Shown here one piece after another: positions 8,225 to 17,412 of a DNA stretch of 64,000 bases. This DNA is from Kaistella treverensis (GTDB lineage: Bacteria > Bacteroidota > Bacteroidia > Flavobacteriales > Weeksellaceae): contig NZ_FORQ01000003.1 of NCBI RefSeq assembly GCF_900114045.1, forward strand, positions 186,001 through 250,000, in the 5' to 3' direction. The position numbers and the translations under genes were made by a program. The first letter of the stretch is position 1. Every line of letters begins with the position of its first letter. The notes beneath the pieces are model-generated. The model searched no databases. It saw nothing but the letters and a program-made list of their open reading frames with translations, and was not told the origin of the DNA.

Positions 8225-9178
8225 ATGAGTTGGTATAAAAAAATATTTAAAAAAGAAGAGAAGGAAACTTTAGATAAAGGTCTGGAAAAATCCAGCCAGG
8301 GTTTTTTCGATAAAATCTCGAAAGCGGTCGTAGGGAAATCTAAAGTTGATGATGAGGTTTTGGATGATCTGGAAGAAGTTCTTATCGCGTCGGATGTCGG
8401 CGCATCTACCACCATTAAAATCATTGAAAGAATTGAAAACCGTGTGGCGCGCGACAAATTCGTCGGTACAGACGAACTGGACAGAATTTTACGTGAAGAA
8501 ATTACCGGCTTATTACTCGATAATCCCCACGCCGGAAGTGGCAATATCGATGAGACCAAAAAACCTTATGTAATTATGGTGGTGGGTGTAAACGGTGTCG
8601 GAAAAACTACAACCATCGGAAAGCTGGCGCATCAGTTTAAAAGCGAAGGTAAAAAAGTGGTTTTGGGAGCTGCCGATACATTTCGCGCTGCCGCGGTTGA
8701 TCAGCTTGTTATTTGGAGTGAAAGAGTCGGTGTACCGATTGTAAAGCAAAATATGGGAAGCGATCCGGCGTCTGTAGCTTTTGACACGGTACAAAGTGCG
8801 GTGGCAAACAATGCAGATGTTGTAATCATCGATACCGCGGGTCGACTTCACAATAAAGTGAACTTAATGAACGAGCTCACGAAAATCAAACGAGTGATGC
8901 AGAAAGTGCTGCCCGATGCGCCACACGAAATTCTTTTGGTGCTTGACGGTTCTACTGGGCAGAATGCTTTTGAGCAGGCAAAACAGTTTACAGCGGCGAC
9001 GGAAGTAAATGCTTTGGCGATTACAAAATTAGATGGAACTGCGAAAGGCGGAGTGGTAATCGGTATTTCAGATCAGTTCCAAATCCCGGTAAAATACATC
9101 GGTGTTGGCGAGAAAATGACTGATCTTCAGCTCTTCAACGGAGCAGAGTTCGTGGATTCGTTTTTCAAAAAAAGATAA
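8225..9178 (+). CDS. ftsY: Signal recognition particle receptor FtsY
   Basis: A 317-residue SRP-type GTPase with a short N-domain and no long acidic A-domain, as is usual in this phylum. The G-domain shows GVNGVGKTTTIGKLA (G1, about residues 120-134), the DTFRAAAVDQL motif, DTAGRLHNKVNLMNEL (G3), TKLDGTAKGG (G4) and the GVGEKMTDLQLF closing motif. FtsY docks ribosome-SRP complexes at the inner membrane for co-translational insertion. Monocistronic as far as the sequence shows. Confidence 0.97.
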   Translation: MSWYKKIFKKEEKETLDKGLEKSSQGFFDKISKAVVGKSKVDDEVLDDLEEVLIASDVGASTTIKIIERIENRVARDKFVGTDELDRILREEITGLLLDNPHAGSGNIDETKKPYVIMVVGVNGVGKTTTIGKLAHQFKSEGKKVVLGAADTFRAAAVDQLVIWSERVGVPIVKQNMGSDPASVAFDTVQSAVANNADVVIIDTAGRLHNKVNLMNELTKIKRVMQKVLPDAPHEILLVLDGSTGQNAFEQAKQFTAATEVNALAITKLDGTAKGGVVIGISDQFQIPVKYIGVGEKMTDLQLFNGAEFVDSFFKKR

Positions 9179-9242
9179 TAAAAATGCCCATTATTTAAAT
9201 ATAATTTATTAATTTTAACCTGTAGTTGATTAAAAAATGCAG

Positions 9243-9270
9243 TTGTCAGTTTCTTTTGGTCTTATGTTTG
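9243..9270 (+). promoter_or_regulatory. Promoter candidate of the GlsB-like gene
   Basis: TTG at 9243-9245, 17 bases, TATGTTTG at 9263-9270. The leader to the ATG would be about 45 bases. Confidence 0.5.
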
Positions 9271-9321
9271 ATGAGAGAATAGAAGTTAAATTAATAAATA
9301 CTAACATTAAATTTTTAAACT

Positions 9322-9576
9322 ATGGGAATTTTAACTTGGATCATTTTTGGTCTTATCGCAGGAGCAATCGCTAAATTAATTATGCCAGGAAACCAGAACA
9401 TGGGTTGGCTTTTAACAATCATCTTAGGTATCGTAGGAGCATTCGTTGGTGGATGGATCGGAAGTATGCTAGGTTGGGGAACTGTTGAAGATTTTGACAT
9501 CAAAGGAATTCTTCTTGCTGTAGTAGGAGCGCTGGTCGTTCTCTGGATCTACGGTATGGCCACAAAACGTGGATAA
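9322..9576 (+). CDS. GlsB/YeaQ/YmgE family stress-response membrane protein
   Basis: An 84-residue, very hydrophobic, glycine-rich protein with three predicted membrane helices: residues about 2-20, 28-48 and 59-79. The family pattern GLIAGAIAKLIMPGNQNMGWLLTIILGIVGAFVGGWIG is plain. Members (transglycosylase-associated proteins in older annotation) are small inner-membrane proteins induced by stress; no enzymatic role is shown. Codon use is strongly biased toward a few codons, hinting at high expression. Single gene with its own promoter and terminator. Confidence 0.92.
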   Translation: MGILTWIIFGLIAGAIAKLIMPGNQNMGWLLTIILGIVGAFVGGWIGSMLGWGTVEDFDIKGILLAVVGALVVLWIYGMATKRG

Positions 9577-9592
9577 TTAAAAGAAAATATAA

Positions 9593-9629
9593 AAATCCCG
9601 CGCTGAATTTCAGTGCGGGATTTTTTTTT
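9593..9629. terminator. Bidirectional terminator between the GlsB-like gene and sppA
   Basis: AAATCCCGC and GCGGGATTT form a GC-rich stem with T runs on both strands. It serves both converging genes. Confidence 0.88.
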
Positions 9630-9633
9630 GTTC

Positions 9634-11388
9634 TTAATCCATTTTAATTTGAAAAGGTGTGGTCATCATTACACCTTGCTTGAATTTCGGGTTCGAAATC
9701 ATTTCAAACATTTTATAATTTTCAGCACCGATTTTATTTTTGATGAATCTTGCTGAGATTTCGTCTTCCTCTATATTCTTAAAAAACTGCTCGAAAGGCG
9801 ACGATTTTTTTGGATAATTTACGACACCGAAATCTTTAATTTTTGCCTTTTGAGCAGCGAATTTTATAGCATCCTGCAAACTTCCAAGTTCATCTACAAG
9901 CCCGATCTGCTTTGCGCGCGCTCCGCTCCAAACCCGTCCGCCACCAATCGCATCGATTTGTTCAAAAGATTTATTTCGGTTTTTGGTTACAAAATGTACA
10001 AATCTTTTATAAGTCTGTTCGACACTTTTAGTTAAAATTGCTACACCGCTTGGTGTAACGCCGTTAATTGCAGAATACATATTGGAGTTGGCGTTCGTGG
10101 AAACTGCGTGCGCGCTTAAACCGTTTTTATCGGCTATTTCTTTAAAATAAGGAATCATTCCAAAAACGCCAATTGAACCGGTAAGGGTGTTCGGTTCGGA
10201 ATAAATTTTATCCGCCGCCATGGAAATGTAATATCCGCCAGAAGCGGCATAGTCACCAAATGAAACGATCAGCGGTTTTTTCTTTTTTAGCTGCTGAAGC
10301 TCGAATAATATTTCGTCAGAAGCGTTCGCACTTCCACCTGGTGAATTTACGCGTAAAACCACGGCTTTTATTTTCTCGTTTTCGGCAAGTTTTTTAATTT
10401 CCTTGATGAAATTTTCTGCGTAAATATCATCGAAACCTTCACCATTATAAATTGTTCCGGAAGCATATAGAACAGCTATTTGCTCCTTTTTATCGGTTTT
10501 TTCCTCAAATGACTTTATGTATTTACTGAAGGAAACTTTGGAGAGTTTATCTTTTTCGCCGAGTTTTAGCCTATTTTTTATCATTTGGTCGTATTCGCTT
10601 TTCTGCATCAACCGGTCCACCAATTTGTTCTGAATGCTTAGTTCCGGAATTGTACCGTACAGGCTGTCGACCACAGTGCGGAACTGCAAGGTATCCATTT
10701 TTCTTGACGCTGCAATTTTGCCGGCATTTTCAGACCAGATGTCATTCAATAAAGTTGAAAGCTGCTCTTTGTTTTCTGGTGACATATCATCGCGCATAAA
10801 AGGTTCTACCGCGGCTTTGTATTTTCCGTGGCGAATGATCTGTATTCCTATACCGTATTTATCAGCAAAACTTTTCATGTAAAGCACTTCCATGGAAAGT
10901 CCTTTCAAATCAATTCCCCCCGCTGGATTGAGAATATATTTATCAGCAACCGAACCTAAATAATAAGCGGGTTGAGAAACCACATTTCCGTAAGCATACA
11001 CAAACTTTCCGCTTTTCTTAAAATCCTGTAATGCGGCACGCAAATCATCCAGCTGCGTAAAACCGGCACGTAAACCATCGGTTTCTATACTGATTCCTTT
11101 AATTTTATCATCAGATTTCGCATTGTTCACCGCTTCCAGCATATCATAAATCATGATGTTTTTTTCGGTGTTATTGAAGGTAAAAATTTCACCTTGGTCT
11201 TCCGAAGGACTATCGATGATATTGGTTTTAAAATCGAGAGTAAGGACAGATTTGTCTTTGATTTTGGGTTTTTGGTCACCGCTTAAAGCACTTGCAGCAA
11301 TGAGCATAATAATGGTGATAGAAAATACCGCGGCGATAATAATTACAGCAACAATATTTGCTAAAACATTTTTAAAAAAACTCTTCAT
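9634..11388 (-). CDS. sppA: Signal peptide peptidase SppA, 67K type
   Basis: A 584-residue protein with one N-terminal membrane helix (about residues 8-33) and the tandem S49 domains of long-form SppA. The catalytic dyad is visible: K191 in HGKYKAAVEP of the first domain and S383 in DYAASGGYYIS of the second. The enzyme degrades cleaved signal peptides in the inner membrane. It is transcribed divergently from folK with only about 23 bases between the starts, so the promoters must overlap the neighbouring coding region. Length is normal for the family. Confidence 0.95.
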   Translation of the reverse strand: MKSFFKNVLANIVAVIIIAAVFSITIIMLIAASALSGDQKPKIKDKSVLTLDFKTNIIDSPSEDQGEIFTFNNTEKNIMIYDMLEAVNNAKSDDKIKGISIETDGLRAGFTQLDDLRAALQDFKKSGKFVYAYGNVVSQPAYYLGSVADKYILNPAGGIDLKGLSMEVLYMKSFADKYGIGIQIIRHGKYKAAVEPFMRDDMSPENKEQLSTLLNDIWSENAGKIAASRKMDTLQFRTVVDSLYGTIPELSIQNKLVDRLMQKSEYDQMIKNRLKLGEKDKLSKVSFSKYIKSFEEKTDKKEQIAVLYASGTIYNGEGFDDIYAENFIKEIKKLAENEKIKAVVLRVNSPGGSANASDEILFELQQLKKKKPLIVSFGDYAASGGYYISMAADKIYSEPNTLTGSIGVFGMIPYFKEIADKNGLSAHAVSTNANSNMYSAINGVTPSGVAILTKSVEQTYKRFVHFVTKNRNKSFEQIDAIGGGRVWSGARAKQIGLVDELGSLQDAIKFAAQKAKIKDFGVVNYPKKSSPFEQFFKNIEEDEISARFIKNKIGAENYKMFEMISNPKFKQGVMMTTPFQIKMD

Positions 11389-11397
11389 TATTCTTTT

Positions 11398-11405
11398 TAT
11401 ATTTG
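11398..11405 (+). promoter_or_regulatory. Promoter -7 element of folK, implying a near-leaderless mRNA
   Basis: TATATTTG ends only six bases before the ATG at 11412. The expected start of transcription therefore falls at or next to the start codon. Confidence 0.5.
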
Positions 11406-11411
11406 TGCTAT

Positions 11412-11843
11412 ATGTCGCAACATGAAGTCACTTTGTTACTGGGAAGTAATGTCGGGAACACAGAAAATAATATAAAAACCGCAATTCGGCTGTTAGAAGC
11501 AAAAATCGGCACAATTATAGCTCGCACAGAAATGATTACTACCGAGCCGGTAGAATTTGATAGTAATAATTTTTTTTGTAATATTGCAATAGTAATAAAA
11601 ACGCAATATTCACCCATATCCCTTTTAAAGCAGCTAAAAGCGTTTGAAAGGTTGATGGGCAGGAGCACTGACACATCAGTTTCAAAAATCTACGAAGATA
11701 GAATAATTGACATTGATGTGATATTTTTTGATAAAATTAGCTTTTATTCTACGGAATTGATAATTCCACATGAGAAACATTTGCATCAGCGGGAATTTTC
11801 CCGGCGGCTGTTGGATGAATTAATGAACATTAAAAAACAATAA
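11412..11843 (+). CDS. folK: 2-amino-4-hydroxy-6-hydroxymethyldihydropteridine pyrophosphokinase
   Basis: 143 residues from the ATG at 11412. An in-frame TTG at 11403 lies inside the presumed -7 element and is rejected. HPPK hallmarks are present: LLGSNVGNTENNI at the N-terminus, LKAFERLMGR, EDRIIDIDVIFFD (the magnesium-binding aspartate pair) and LIIPHEKHLHQREF. The enzyme transfers pyrophosphate from ATP to the pterin in folate synthesis. It is followed after one base by an outer-membrane protein gene, so the two may be co-transcribed by chance of spacing. Confidence 0.94.
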   Translation: MSQHEVTLLLGSNVGNTENNIKTAIRLLEAKIGTIIARTEMITTEPVEFDSNNFFCNIAIVIKTQYSPISLLKQLKAFERLMGRSTDTSVSKIYEDRIIDIDVIFFDKISFYSTELIIPHEKHLHQREFSRRLLDELMNIKKQ

Positions 11844-11844
11844 T

Positions 11845-12945
11845 ATGAAATTAAATTTATTATTAACATTAGCTTTTCCGATGGCTTTTTTTGCGCAGAG
11901 TACCACTCTGGACAGCACAAAAGTAGACAGCACAATCGGGGATTATCCTAATGCATTCTCTTCCGGCTCTGCCGATGTCCGTCCCTTTGACAATTCTTCG
12001 CGAATGTTTCGTGACTGGTCCGTTTCAATAGGTGGCGGCGGCGCTTTTCTACAAAATGCCGATGTAAACTCGTTCTACGACGGGAAAACAGATTTCGGAT
12101 GGAATTTGTATGGGTCATTAGACAAACAAATTACACATGTTTTTGGTTTAGGATTACATTTCCAAACCGGAGAAACCAACCAAAAGGCTATGTTGCCTGG
12201 CGAACTTGGAGCAGCAGCGGGCGTTGCGACAGCTTATACAAAATATCACCAACTTTCTTTAATGGGTGATATAAATTTTTCTAATTTAATGCGACGTGTA
12301 GACAACCACTCACCTTACAGATGGGCTTTGCACGGGTACGCAGGTTTAGGTTTCCAGGGTTACAATACTTTATTGCTTGATAATGATATGTCGAGATACA
12401 GTACAAATCCACCAAGAATTCCTATAAAAATTGACCAAAAATTAGGTTTAGATACTTTCATGTTTCATTTGGGAACAGGCGTGAAATATAATGCGTCCAA
12501 ATTAATTGATATTGAAGCACGAGCATTATATACTATAACCGGTGATGATTCTTTCGATGGCGGCGGTTACGGCAAAAATGCGAGACCTCCATATAACGCG
12601 ATTAATCCAGGTACTTCAGACAATTTATTTACGGTAAATCTTGGTTTAACCTTTAAATTAGGTGGTCACGATACTCATTTATCATGGTATGATCCATTGC
12701 AGGATATTAACGGCAGAATTGGGGTGCTGGAAGCGAAACCAATTGAACTGGTTGTTTGCGAACGTGGTGATGCAGATAATGATGGCGTTTGCGATGATTG
12801 GGACAGACAGCTTGATACACCAACAGGTGCACGAGTTGACGGTGCTGGTGTAGCTTTAGATATGGACCTGGATGGTGTTATTGACCTTTATGACAAATGT
12901 GTTACTGTACCGGGTACGGTAGAAAACAGTGGTTGCCCGAAATAA
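11845..12945 (+). CDS. Outer-membrane beta-barrel protein with TSP3-like repeats but no OmpA domain
   Basis: 366 residues with a signal peptide ending near residue 18 (FFAQ), a barrel-like middle with aromatic-rich strands, and a C-terminal calcium-binding-type repeat (GDADNDGVCDDWD, then DLDGVIDLYDKC) ending in SGCPK. It is clearly a paralogue of the next gene, sharing the YPNAFSSGSADV/SPF start, NHSPYRWALHGYAG and the D-rich repeat. It stops exactly where that gene continues into an OmpA domain. No OmpA remnant follows in the 70-base gap, so this looks like a stable shorter form. It may not grip peptidoglycan. Confidence 0.85.
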   Translation: MKLNLLLTLAFPMAFFAQSTTLDSTKVDSTIGDYPNAFSSGSADVRPFDNSSRMFRDWSVSIGGGGAFLQNADVNSFYDGKTDFGWNLYGSLDKQITHVFGLGLHFQTGETNQKAMLPGELGAAAGVATAYTKYHQLSLMGDINFSNLMRRVDNHSPYRWALHGYAGLGFQGYNTLLLDNDMSRYSTNPPRIPIKIDQKLGLDTFMFHLGTGVKYNASKLIDIEARALYTITGDDSFDGGGYGKNARPPYNAINPGTSDNLFTVNLGLTFKLGGHDTHLSWYDPLQDINGRIGVLEAKPIELVVCERGDADNDGVCDDWDRQLDTPTGARVDGAGVALDMDLDGVIDLYDKCVTVPGTVENSGCPK

Positions 12946-12955
12946 TATAATATGA

Positions 12956-12983
12956 GATGCAACAAATATTGATGCAAAATATT
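12956..12983. repeat. Small direct repeat between the two porin paralogues
   Basis: GATGCAACAAATATT is followed directly by GATGCAAAATATT. It lies 33 bases before the second gene and could be a regulator site or simple slippage. Confidence 0.35.
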
Positions 12984-13015
12984 ATAAATTCTTAATCTAC
13001 AAATAATAACAAAAT

Positions 13016-14446
13016 ATGAAACTAAATTTAACAATTATTGCAATCGCATTAGCTATACCAACAGCTACTTTTGCACAGGACACAATTGCTGTTGCGCCCG
13101 TAGGTTATCCAAATGCCTACACTTCCGGTTCAGCAAATGTTTCCCCGTTTACGCAGGAATCGAAAAGGTTTAATGACTGGGCAGTTTCTGCTGGGGTAGG
13201 TGTACCTTTAATGCAGTCATCTGACTTAACTTCTATTAAAGGTTTTGGAGCAGGTAAAAACTTATTCGGCTGGTCGGCTTATTTAAGTGTTGACAAAGCA
13301 ATTACCCATGCTTTCGGTCTTAAACTACAATACGACAAAGGTGAAACAAGACAGGGTTTTGTAAATACCAAAGATCACGAAACAACTACTGCGGGAGACG
13401 GTGCAAGAACTCAGTATGATGCACTTTCCGTTTTAGGAGACCTTAATATTTCCAACCTGTTGCGTAGAGTTGATAATCACTCACCTTTCAGATGGGCACT
13501 TCACGGCTATGCAGGTATTGGTACATTGGCTTACAGAGCTTACAGACAGGATGCAGGTCCAGTTTATAACCAGGCTTTAATTACCGAAATAGAACCGTTT
13601 AAATTAAACAGTTTATTCGGCCAGGCAGGTGCTGGTGTAAAATACCGCGCGACTAAATCATTAGATTTGGAAGCAAGAGGTATGTATCTGGTTTCCGGTG
13701 ATGAGACATTTGACGGTGCACGTAAAACGGTTAATGACAGCCCATCAGATAACTTAATCAACCTGACTTTAGGTGCAACATTAAATTTAGGAAAACACGA
13801 ATCTCACCTTTTCTGGCACGATCCGTTACAGGAAATCTATTACAAGTTAGATGTTTTGGCTGAAAGAAATCAGGATGTTGAAGTTTGTAAAACAGGTGAT
13901 GCTGATAATGACGGAGTTTGCGATGATTGGGACAGACAATTGGATACGCCTGCCGGAGCGAGAGTTGACGGTGCTGGTGTAGCTTTAGATGCTGATTTAG
14001 ATGGCGTTATCGATTTGTATGACAAATGTGTAACTGTTCCGGGACCAGTTGAAAATGACGGTTGTCCTACAACTTCTTCATCTACAGTTTCTGACGATAC
14101 AAGAACACTTGAAGGTATTGAATTCGATTTCGATTCAGACAGAATCCTTCCGTCAAACACACCAATTTTAAATAATGCAGTAACTTACATCAATTCTTCC
14201 GAAGGTACTTACAACGTAATCGGTGGAACAGATACCAGAGGTTCTGATGCTTATAACCAAAATTTATCTGAAAGAAGAGCAAATAGCGTTAAAAATTATT
14301 TGATCGACAACGGAGTAAATGCAGGTAAAATCAATGCAATCGGAAAAGGAGAAAAAGACTTGAAATATCCAGAATGTGAACCGGCTACAAAGTGCCCTGA
14401 ATGGAAAAACAGAGCAAACCGAAGAGTTTACTTCGAAGCTAAATAA
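13016..14446 (+). CDS. OmpA family outer-membrane protein
   Basis: A 476-residue protein with a signal peptide (cleavage after TFAQ, about residue 21), an N-terminal beta-barrel, a TSP3-like acidic repeat region (about 290-350) with DADNDGVCDDWD motifs, and a C-terminal OmpA/MotB domain (about 366-476). The OmpA domain shows IEFDFDSDRILPSN, GGTDTRGSDAYNQNLSERRA and NRRVYF, the peptidoglycan-binding signature. It is likely a major outer-membrane protein, as codon use is strongly biased. It is the tandem paralogue of the preceding gene and is followed by a strong terminator. Confidence 0.94.
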   Translation: MKLNLTIIAIALAIPTATFAQDTIAVAPVGYPNAYTSGSANVSPFTQESKRFNDWAVSAGVGVPLMQSSDLTSIKGFGAGKNLFGWSAYLSVDKAITHAFGLKLQYDKGETRQGFVNTKDHETTTAGDGARTQYDALSVLGDLNISNLLRRVDNHSPFRWALHGYAGIGTLAYRAYRQDAGPVYNQALITEIEPFKLNSLFGQAGAGVKYRATKSLDLEARGMYLVSGDETFDGARKTVNDSPSDNLINLTLGATLNLGKHESHLFWHDPLQEIYYKLDVLAERNQDVEVCKTGDADNDGVCDDWDRQLDTPAGARVDGAGVALDADLDGVIDLYDKCVTVPGPVENDGCPTTSSSTVSDDTRTLEGIEFDFDSDRILPSNTPILNNAVTYINSSEGTYNVIGGTDTRGSDAYNQNLSERRANSVKNYLIDNGVNAGKINAIGKGEKDLKYPECEPATKCPEWKNRANRRVYFEAK

Positions 14447-14472
14447 TTTCAAAGTTTTTCAGACTATAAAAG

Positions 14473-14498
14473 AAGCCACGTATATCGTGGCTTTTTTT
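14473..14498 (+). terminator. Intrinsic terminator of the ompA-like genes
   Basis: AGCCACG, loop TATAT, CGTGGCT, then seven Ts. It ends five bases before the first possible recQ start. Confidence 0.9.
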
Positions 14499-14503
14499 GT
14501 TTT

Positions 14504-16438
14504 ATGAAATTTGTTTCAGTAAATTTACGGGTGATTTCTTCCCAAAATTTTGAGCAGCTAAAACATCAAACCTTAAAACATTTTTTTGGTTTCGAGAATT
14601 TTCGCGATGCTCAGGAAGAAATTATTAACGCCGTAATTTCCGGTCAGGATGCAGTAGCACTTTTACCTACCGGCGGTGGAAAATCGCTGTGTTACCAACT
14701 GCCGGCGTTGATATTGGAAGGTACATGTTTGGTGGTTTCGCCGCTTTTAGCATTAATGAAAGACCAGGTTTTTCAAATGAAAAACTTAGGAATTGAAGCA
14801 GAATACCTTTCTTCAGAACTCGATGATTTTGATGCTGAAGTCATTTTTAACCGTTGCAAAGACGGTCTCACCAAACTTTTATACGTTTCGCCGGAACGGC
14901 TTACAAACCAGATTTTTTTGAAAAATTTGGAAGAAATTCAGATTTCATTTCTCGCGGTGGACGAAGCGCACTGTATTTCCGAATGGGGACAGGACTTCCG
15001 GCCGAGCTATCAGAATATTAAAAAATTCCGGCCTTTTATAGGCAAAATTCCGTGTTTAGCTTTAACCGCTACCGCGACGCCAAAGGTGATGCAGGAAATT
15101 CAGGTGAAACTGAACCTGAAAAATGCTTTGGTTTTTCAGAAAAGTTTTCGCAGAAGTAACCTGAAAATTATTTCAGATAAAATTTCGGATAAATATGAAC
15201 GGGTTTTAAATCTTTTAAAATATAACAGTTCCTCCGGAATAATTTACGTGCGAACGCGAAAAGAAGCCGAAGAACTGACGCATTTCCTGCACCGAAACCA
15301 AATTAAAAATGTTGATTTTTTCCACGCCGGAATTCCTGTAAAAGAAAAAAACGCGAAGCAGAACAATTGGGTGAAAAGCCAAAACCACGTCCTAATTTCA
15401 ACCAACGCTTTCGGTATGGGAATCGATAAGGAAAATGTGCGCTTTGTCCTGCATTTTTCACCGCCTGCGTCGATTGAAAATTATTACCAGGAAATCGGAA
15501 GAGCCGGACGCGACGGCGCAGAATCTTATGCTTTTTTACTTTGGAACGAACAGGAGCTCAAAAATTTTGACCAAATTCTGATCAATCAAATTCCGTCGAA
15601 ATTAGAATTTCAGAACATTGTCACCTATTTATATTCCAGGTTTCAAATCGCGGAAAATGATCTTCCTGAAAATATTTTTCAGCTTCATATCCAGAAAGTT
15701 CAGAATTTTACCAAAAGTTCTTTAGCCAAAATCCGGAATGTGCTGAACTTCCTTCACCATCAGGAGATTATTTATTATAATTTCCAAAATTCTTTGTCCT
15801 CGCTGGAATTGAAAATAAGTCCGGAACAAATAGAATTATTACCGAAGAAAGACGCTTATTTTATTGAACTTTTGCTCAGAAATCTCACCGGAATAGCAAC
15901 ACACAAAGTGCTTTTCAGCGAAAAAACGTTCAGTACAAAAATTGGTTCTGAGCCTCATTTGGTGAAAGAACGTTTATTGGAACTTCAAAAAAGCGGGCAT
16001 TTAAGCTATATCGACGGAGCGCTGTCTAGTGTGAAATTTCTTCAGCACCGCGACCAGCGTGCAATCGAAGGGAAATATTGGCAATTATTTGCGCAGATAC
16101 AAAAAAATAAAATCCAGAAATGGGAAGAAATGAAATTTTTTGTGCAGGATACGGACTTCTGCAAAATGAAAATGATTTTATCCTACTTTGGCGAAAAAAA
16201 TGCAAAAAACTGCGGAAAGTGCTCGGTTTGTCAGCAACAGAAAGAAAGTATTTTTGGCCGTGATATTTCCGGAGATATTTTAAATATTTTAAAAATTTCT
16301 CCGGCAAATGTGGAAGAAATTTCGATAAAACTAAACTACTTCAGCAAAGAAAATATCCTGGAAAACCTTATTCATCTCCTGGATTCAGGAAAAGTAAAAA
16401 TGCTGAACTTCCGGACTTACGCCTTTAACCATGATTAA
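14504..16438 (+). CDS. recQ: RecQ family ATP-dependent DNA helicase
   Basis: 644 residues. Helicase motifs: LLPTGGGKSLCYQLPA (Walker A, about 53-68), AVDEAHCISEWGQDFRPSY (DEAH, about 151-169), TATATPKV, and QEIGRAGRDG (motif VI). Unlike E. coli RecQ, the zinc-type cysteines (C...CGKCSVC) sit near the C-terminus (about 548-572) after a long spacer, and no HRDC domain is visible. This is the short Bacteroidetes form. The ATG at 14504 abuts the upstream terminator; a GTG at 14531 (MISSQNFEQLK) behind a TAAATTTA element is a good alternative start. Confidence 0.92.
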   Translation: MKFVSVNLRVISSQNFEQLKHQTLKHFFGFENFRDAQEEIINAVISGQDAVALLPTGGGKSLCYQLPALILEGTCLVVSPLLALMKDQVFQMKNLGIEAEYLSSELDDFDAEVIFNRCKDGLTKLLYVSPERLTNQIFLKNLEEIQISFLAVDEAHCISEWGQDFRPSYQNIKKFRPFIGKIPCLALTATATPKVMQEIQVKLNLKNALVFQKSFRRSNLKIISDKISDKYERVLNLLKYNSSSGIIYVRTRKEAEELTHFLHRNQIKNVDFFHAGIPVKEKNAKQNNWVKSQNHVLISTNAFGMGIDKENVRFVLHFSPPASIENYYQEIGRAGRDGAESYAFLLWNEQELKNFDQILINQIPSKLEFQNIVTYLYSRFQIAENDLPENIFQLHIQKVQNFTKSSLAKIRNVLNFLHHQEIIYYNFQNSLSSLELKISPEQIELLPKKDAYFIELLLRNLTGIATHKVLFSEKTFSTKIGSEPHLVKERLLELQKSGHLSYIDGALSSVKFLQHRDQRAIEGKYWQLFAQIQKNKIQKWEEMKFFVQDTDFCKMKMILSYFGEKNAKNCGKCSVCQQQKESIFGRDISGDILNILKISPANVEEISIKLNYFSKENILENLIHLLDSGKVKMLNFRTYAFNHD

Positions 16439-16458
16439 ATGCATTTTAAATTAAACAA

Positions 16459-17412
16459 ATGAAATCTCTAAAAGTTATATTTTTTGGTACACCAGAATTT
16501 GCTAAAACTTCGCTGCAAGCTATTTATGAATCGCATCACGAAGTGGTCGGCGTAGTAACTGTCGCTGATAAAGCGAGCGGTCGCGGCCAGAAAATCCATC
16601 AGTCAGCGGTGAAGGAATATGCAATTTCGAAAAATTTGCCCGTTTTGCAGCCAGAAAAGTTGAAGGATCCGGAATTTTTAGCGGAGATAGAAAAATTAAA
16701 AGCCGATGTTTTTGTGGTTGTAGCTTTTCGGATGATGCCGAAAATTTTATTTGAAATGCCACAACTCGGCACTTTTAACCTGCACGCTTCGTTGCTGCCA
16801 GATTATCGCGGTGCGGCACCCATAAATTACACTGTAATCAACGGCGAGAAAAAAACCGGCGCAACAACATTTTTTATCAATGAAAAAATTGATGAAGGAA
16901 ATATTCTTCTGCAGGAAGAAATCGATATTCTTCCTGAAGAAAATGCGGGCGAACTGCACGACCGTTTGATGGAAATGGGCGCAAAACTCGTGGTAGAAAC
17001 ATTGGATGGTTTGGCGGAAAATTCAATTAAGGAGAAGCCGCAGCCACACGTAGAAAATCCAAAAAATGCCTTTAAAATTTTTAAAGAAAATACCCGGATT
17101 AACTGGCAAGAAAGTTCTGAAACGGTTTACAATTTTATCCGCGGAATGTCGCCGTATCCCGCGGCTTTTACTTCAATAAAAATCGGAGATGATGAAAAAG
17201 TGCTGAAAATATTTAAAGGTCATTTCGAAGAAAATTCTCACGATCAGAAACCTGGAGCTTTAGAAATCGATAAAAATCACCTGCAGTTTTATACCGAAAG
17301 CGGAATTTATTACCCTGAAGAAGTTCAGCTTGAAGGTAAAAAACGCATGAGTGTAAAGGATTTTCTAAATGGTTTTCAGGATTTTAAGCACATCTCGGCA
17401 GCCTTTATTTAA
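16459..17412 (+). CDS. fmt: Methionyl-tRNA formyltransferase
   Basis: 317 residues. The formyltransferase core has FFGTPEFA at the N-terminus and FNLHASLLPDYRGAAPINYTVING with N107 and H109 as the catalytic pair. FFINEKIDEGNIL supplies the catalytic aspartate near residue 147. The C-terminal OB-like domain contains YNFIRGMSPYPAAF. It formylates initiator Met-tRNA using 10-formyl-tetrahydrofolate. It follows recQ by 20 bases and probably shares its transcript. Its stop codon overlaps that of the converging surface-protein gene by four bases. Confidence 0.96.
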   Translation: MKSLKVIFFGTPEFAKTSLQAIYESHHEVVGVVTVADKASGRGQKIHQSAVKEYAISKNLPVLQPEKLKDPEFLAEIEKLKADVFVVVAFRMMPKILFEMPQLGTFNLHASLLPDYRGAAPINYTVINGEKKTGATTFFINEKIDEGNILLQEEIDILPEENAGELHDRLMEMGAKLVVETLDGLAENSIKEKPQPHVENPKNAFKIFKENTRINWQESSETVYNFIRGMSPYPAAFTSIKIGDDEKVLKIFKGHFEENSHDQKPGALEIDKNHLQFYTESGIYYPEEVQLEGKKRMSVKDFLNGFQDFKHISAAFI

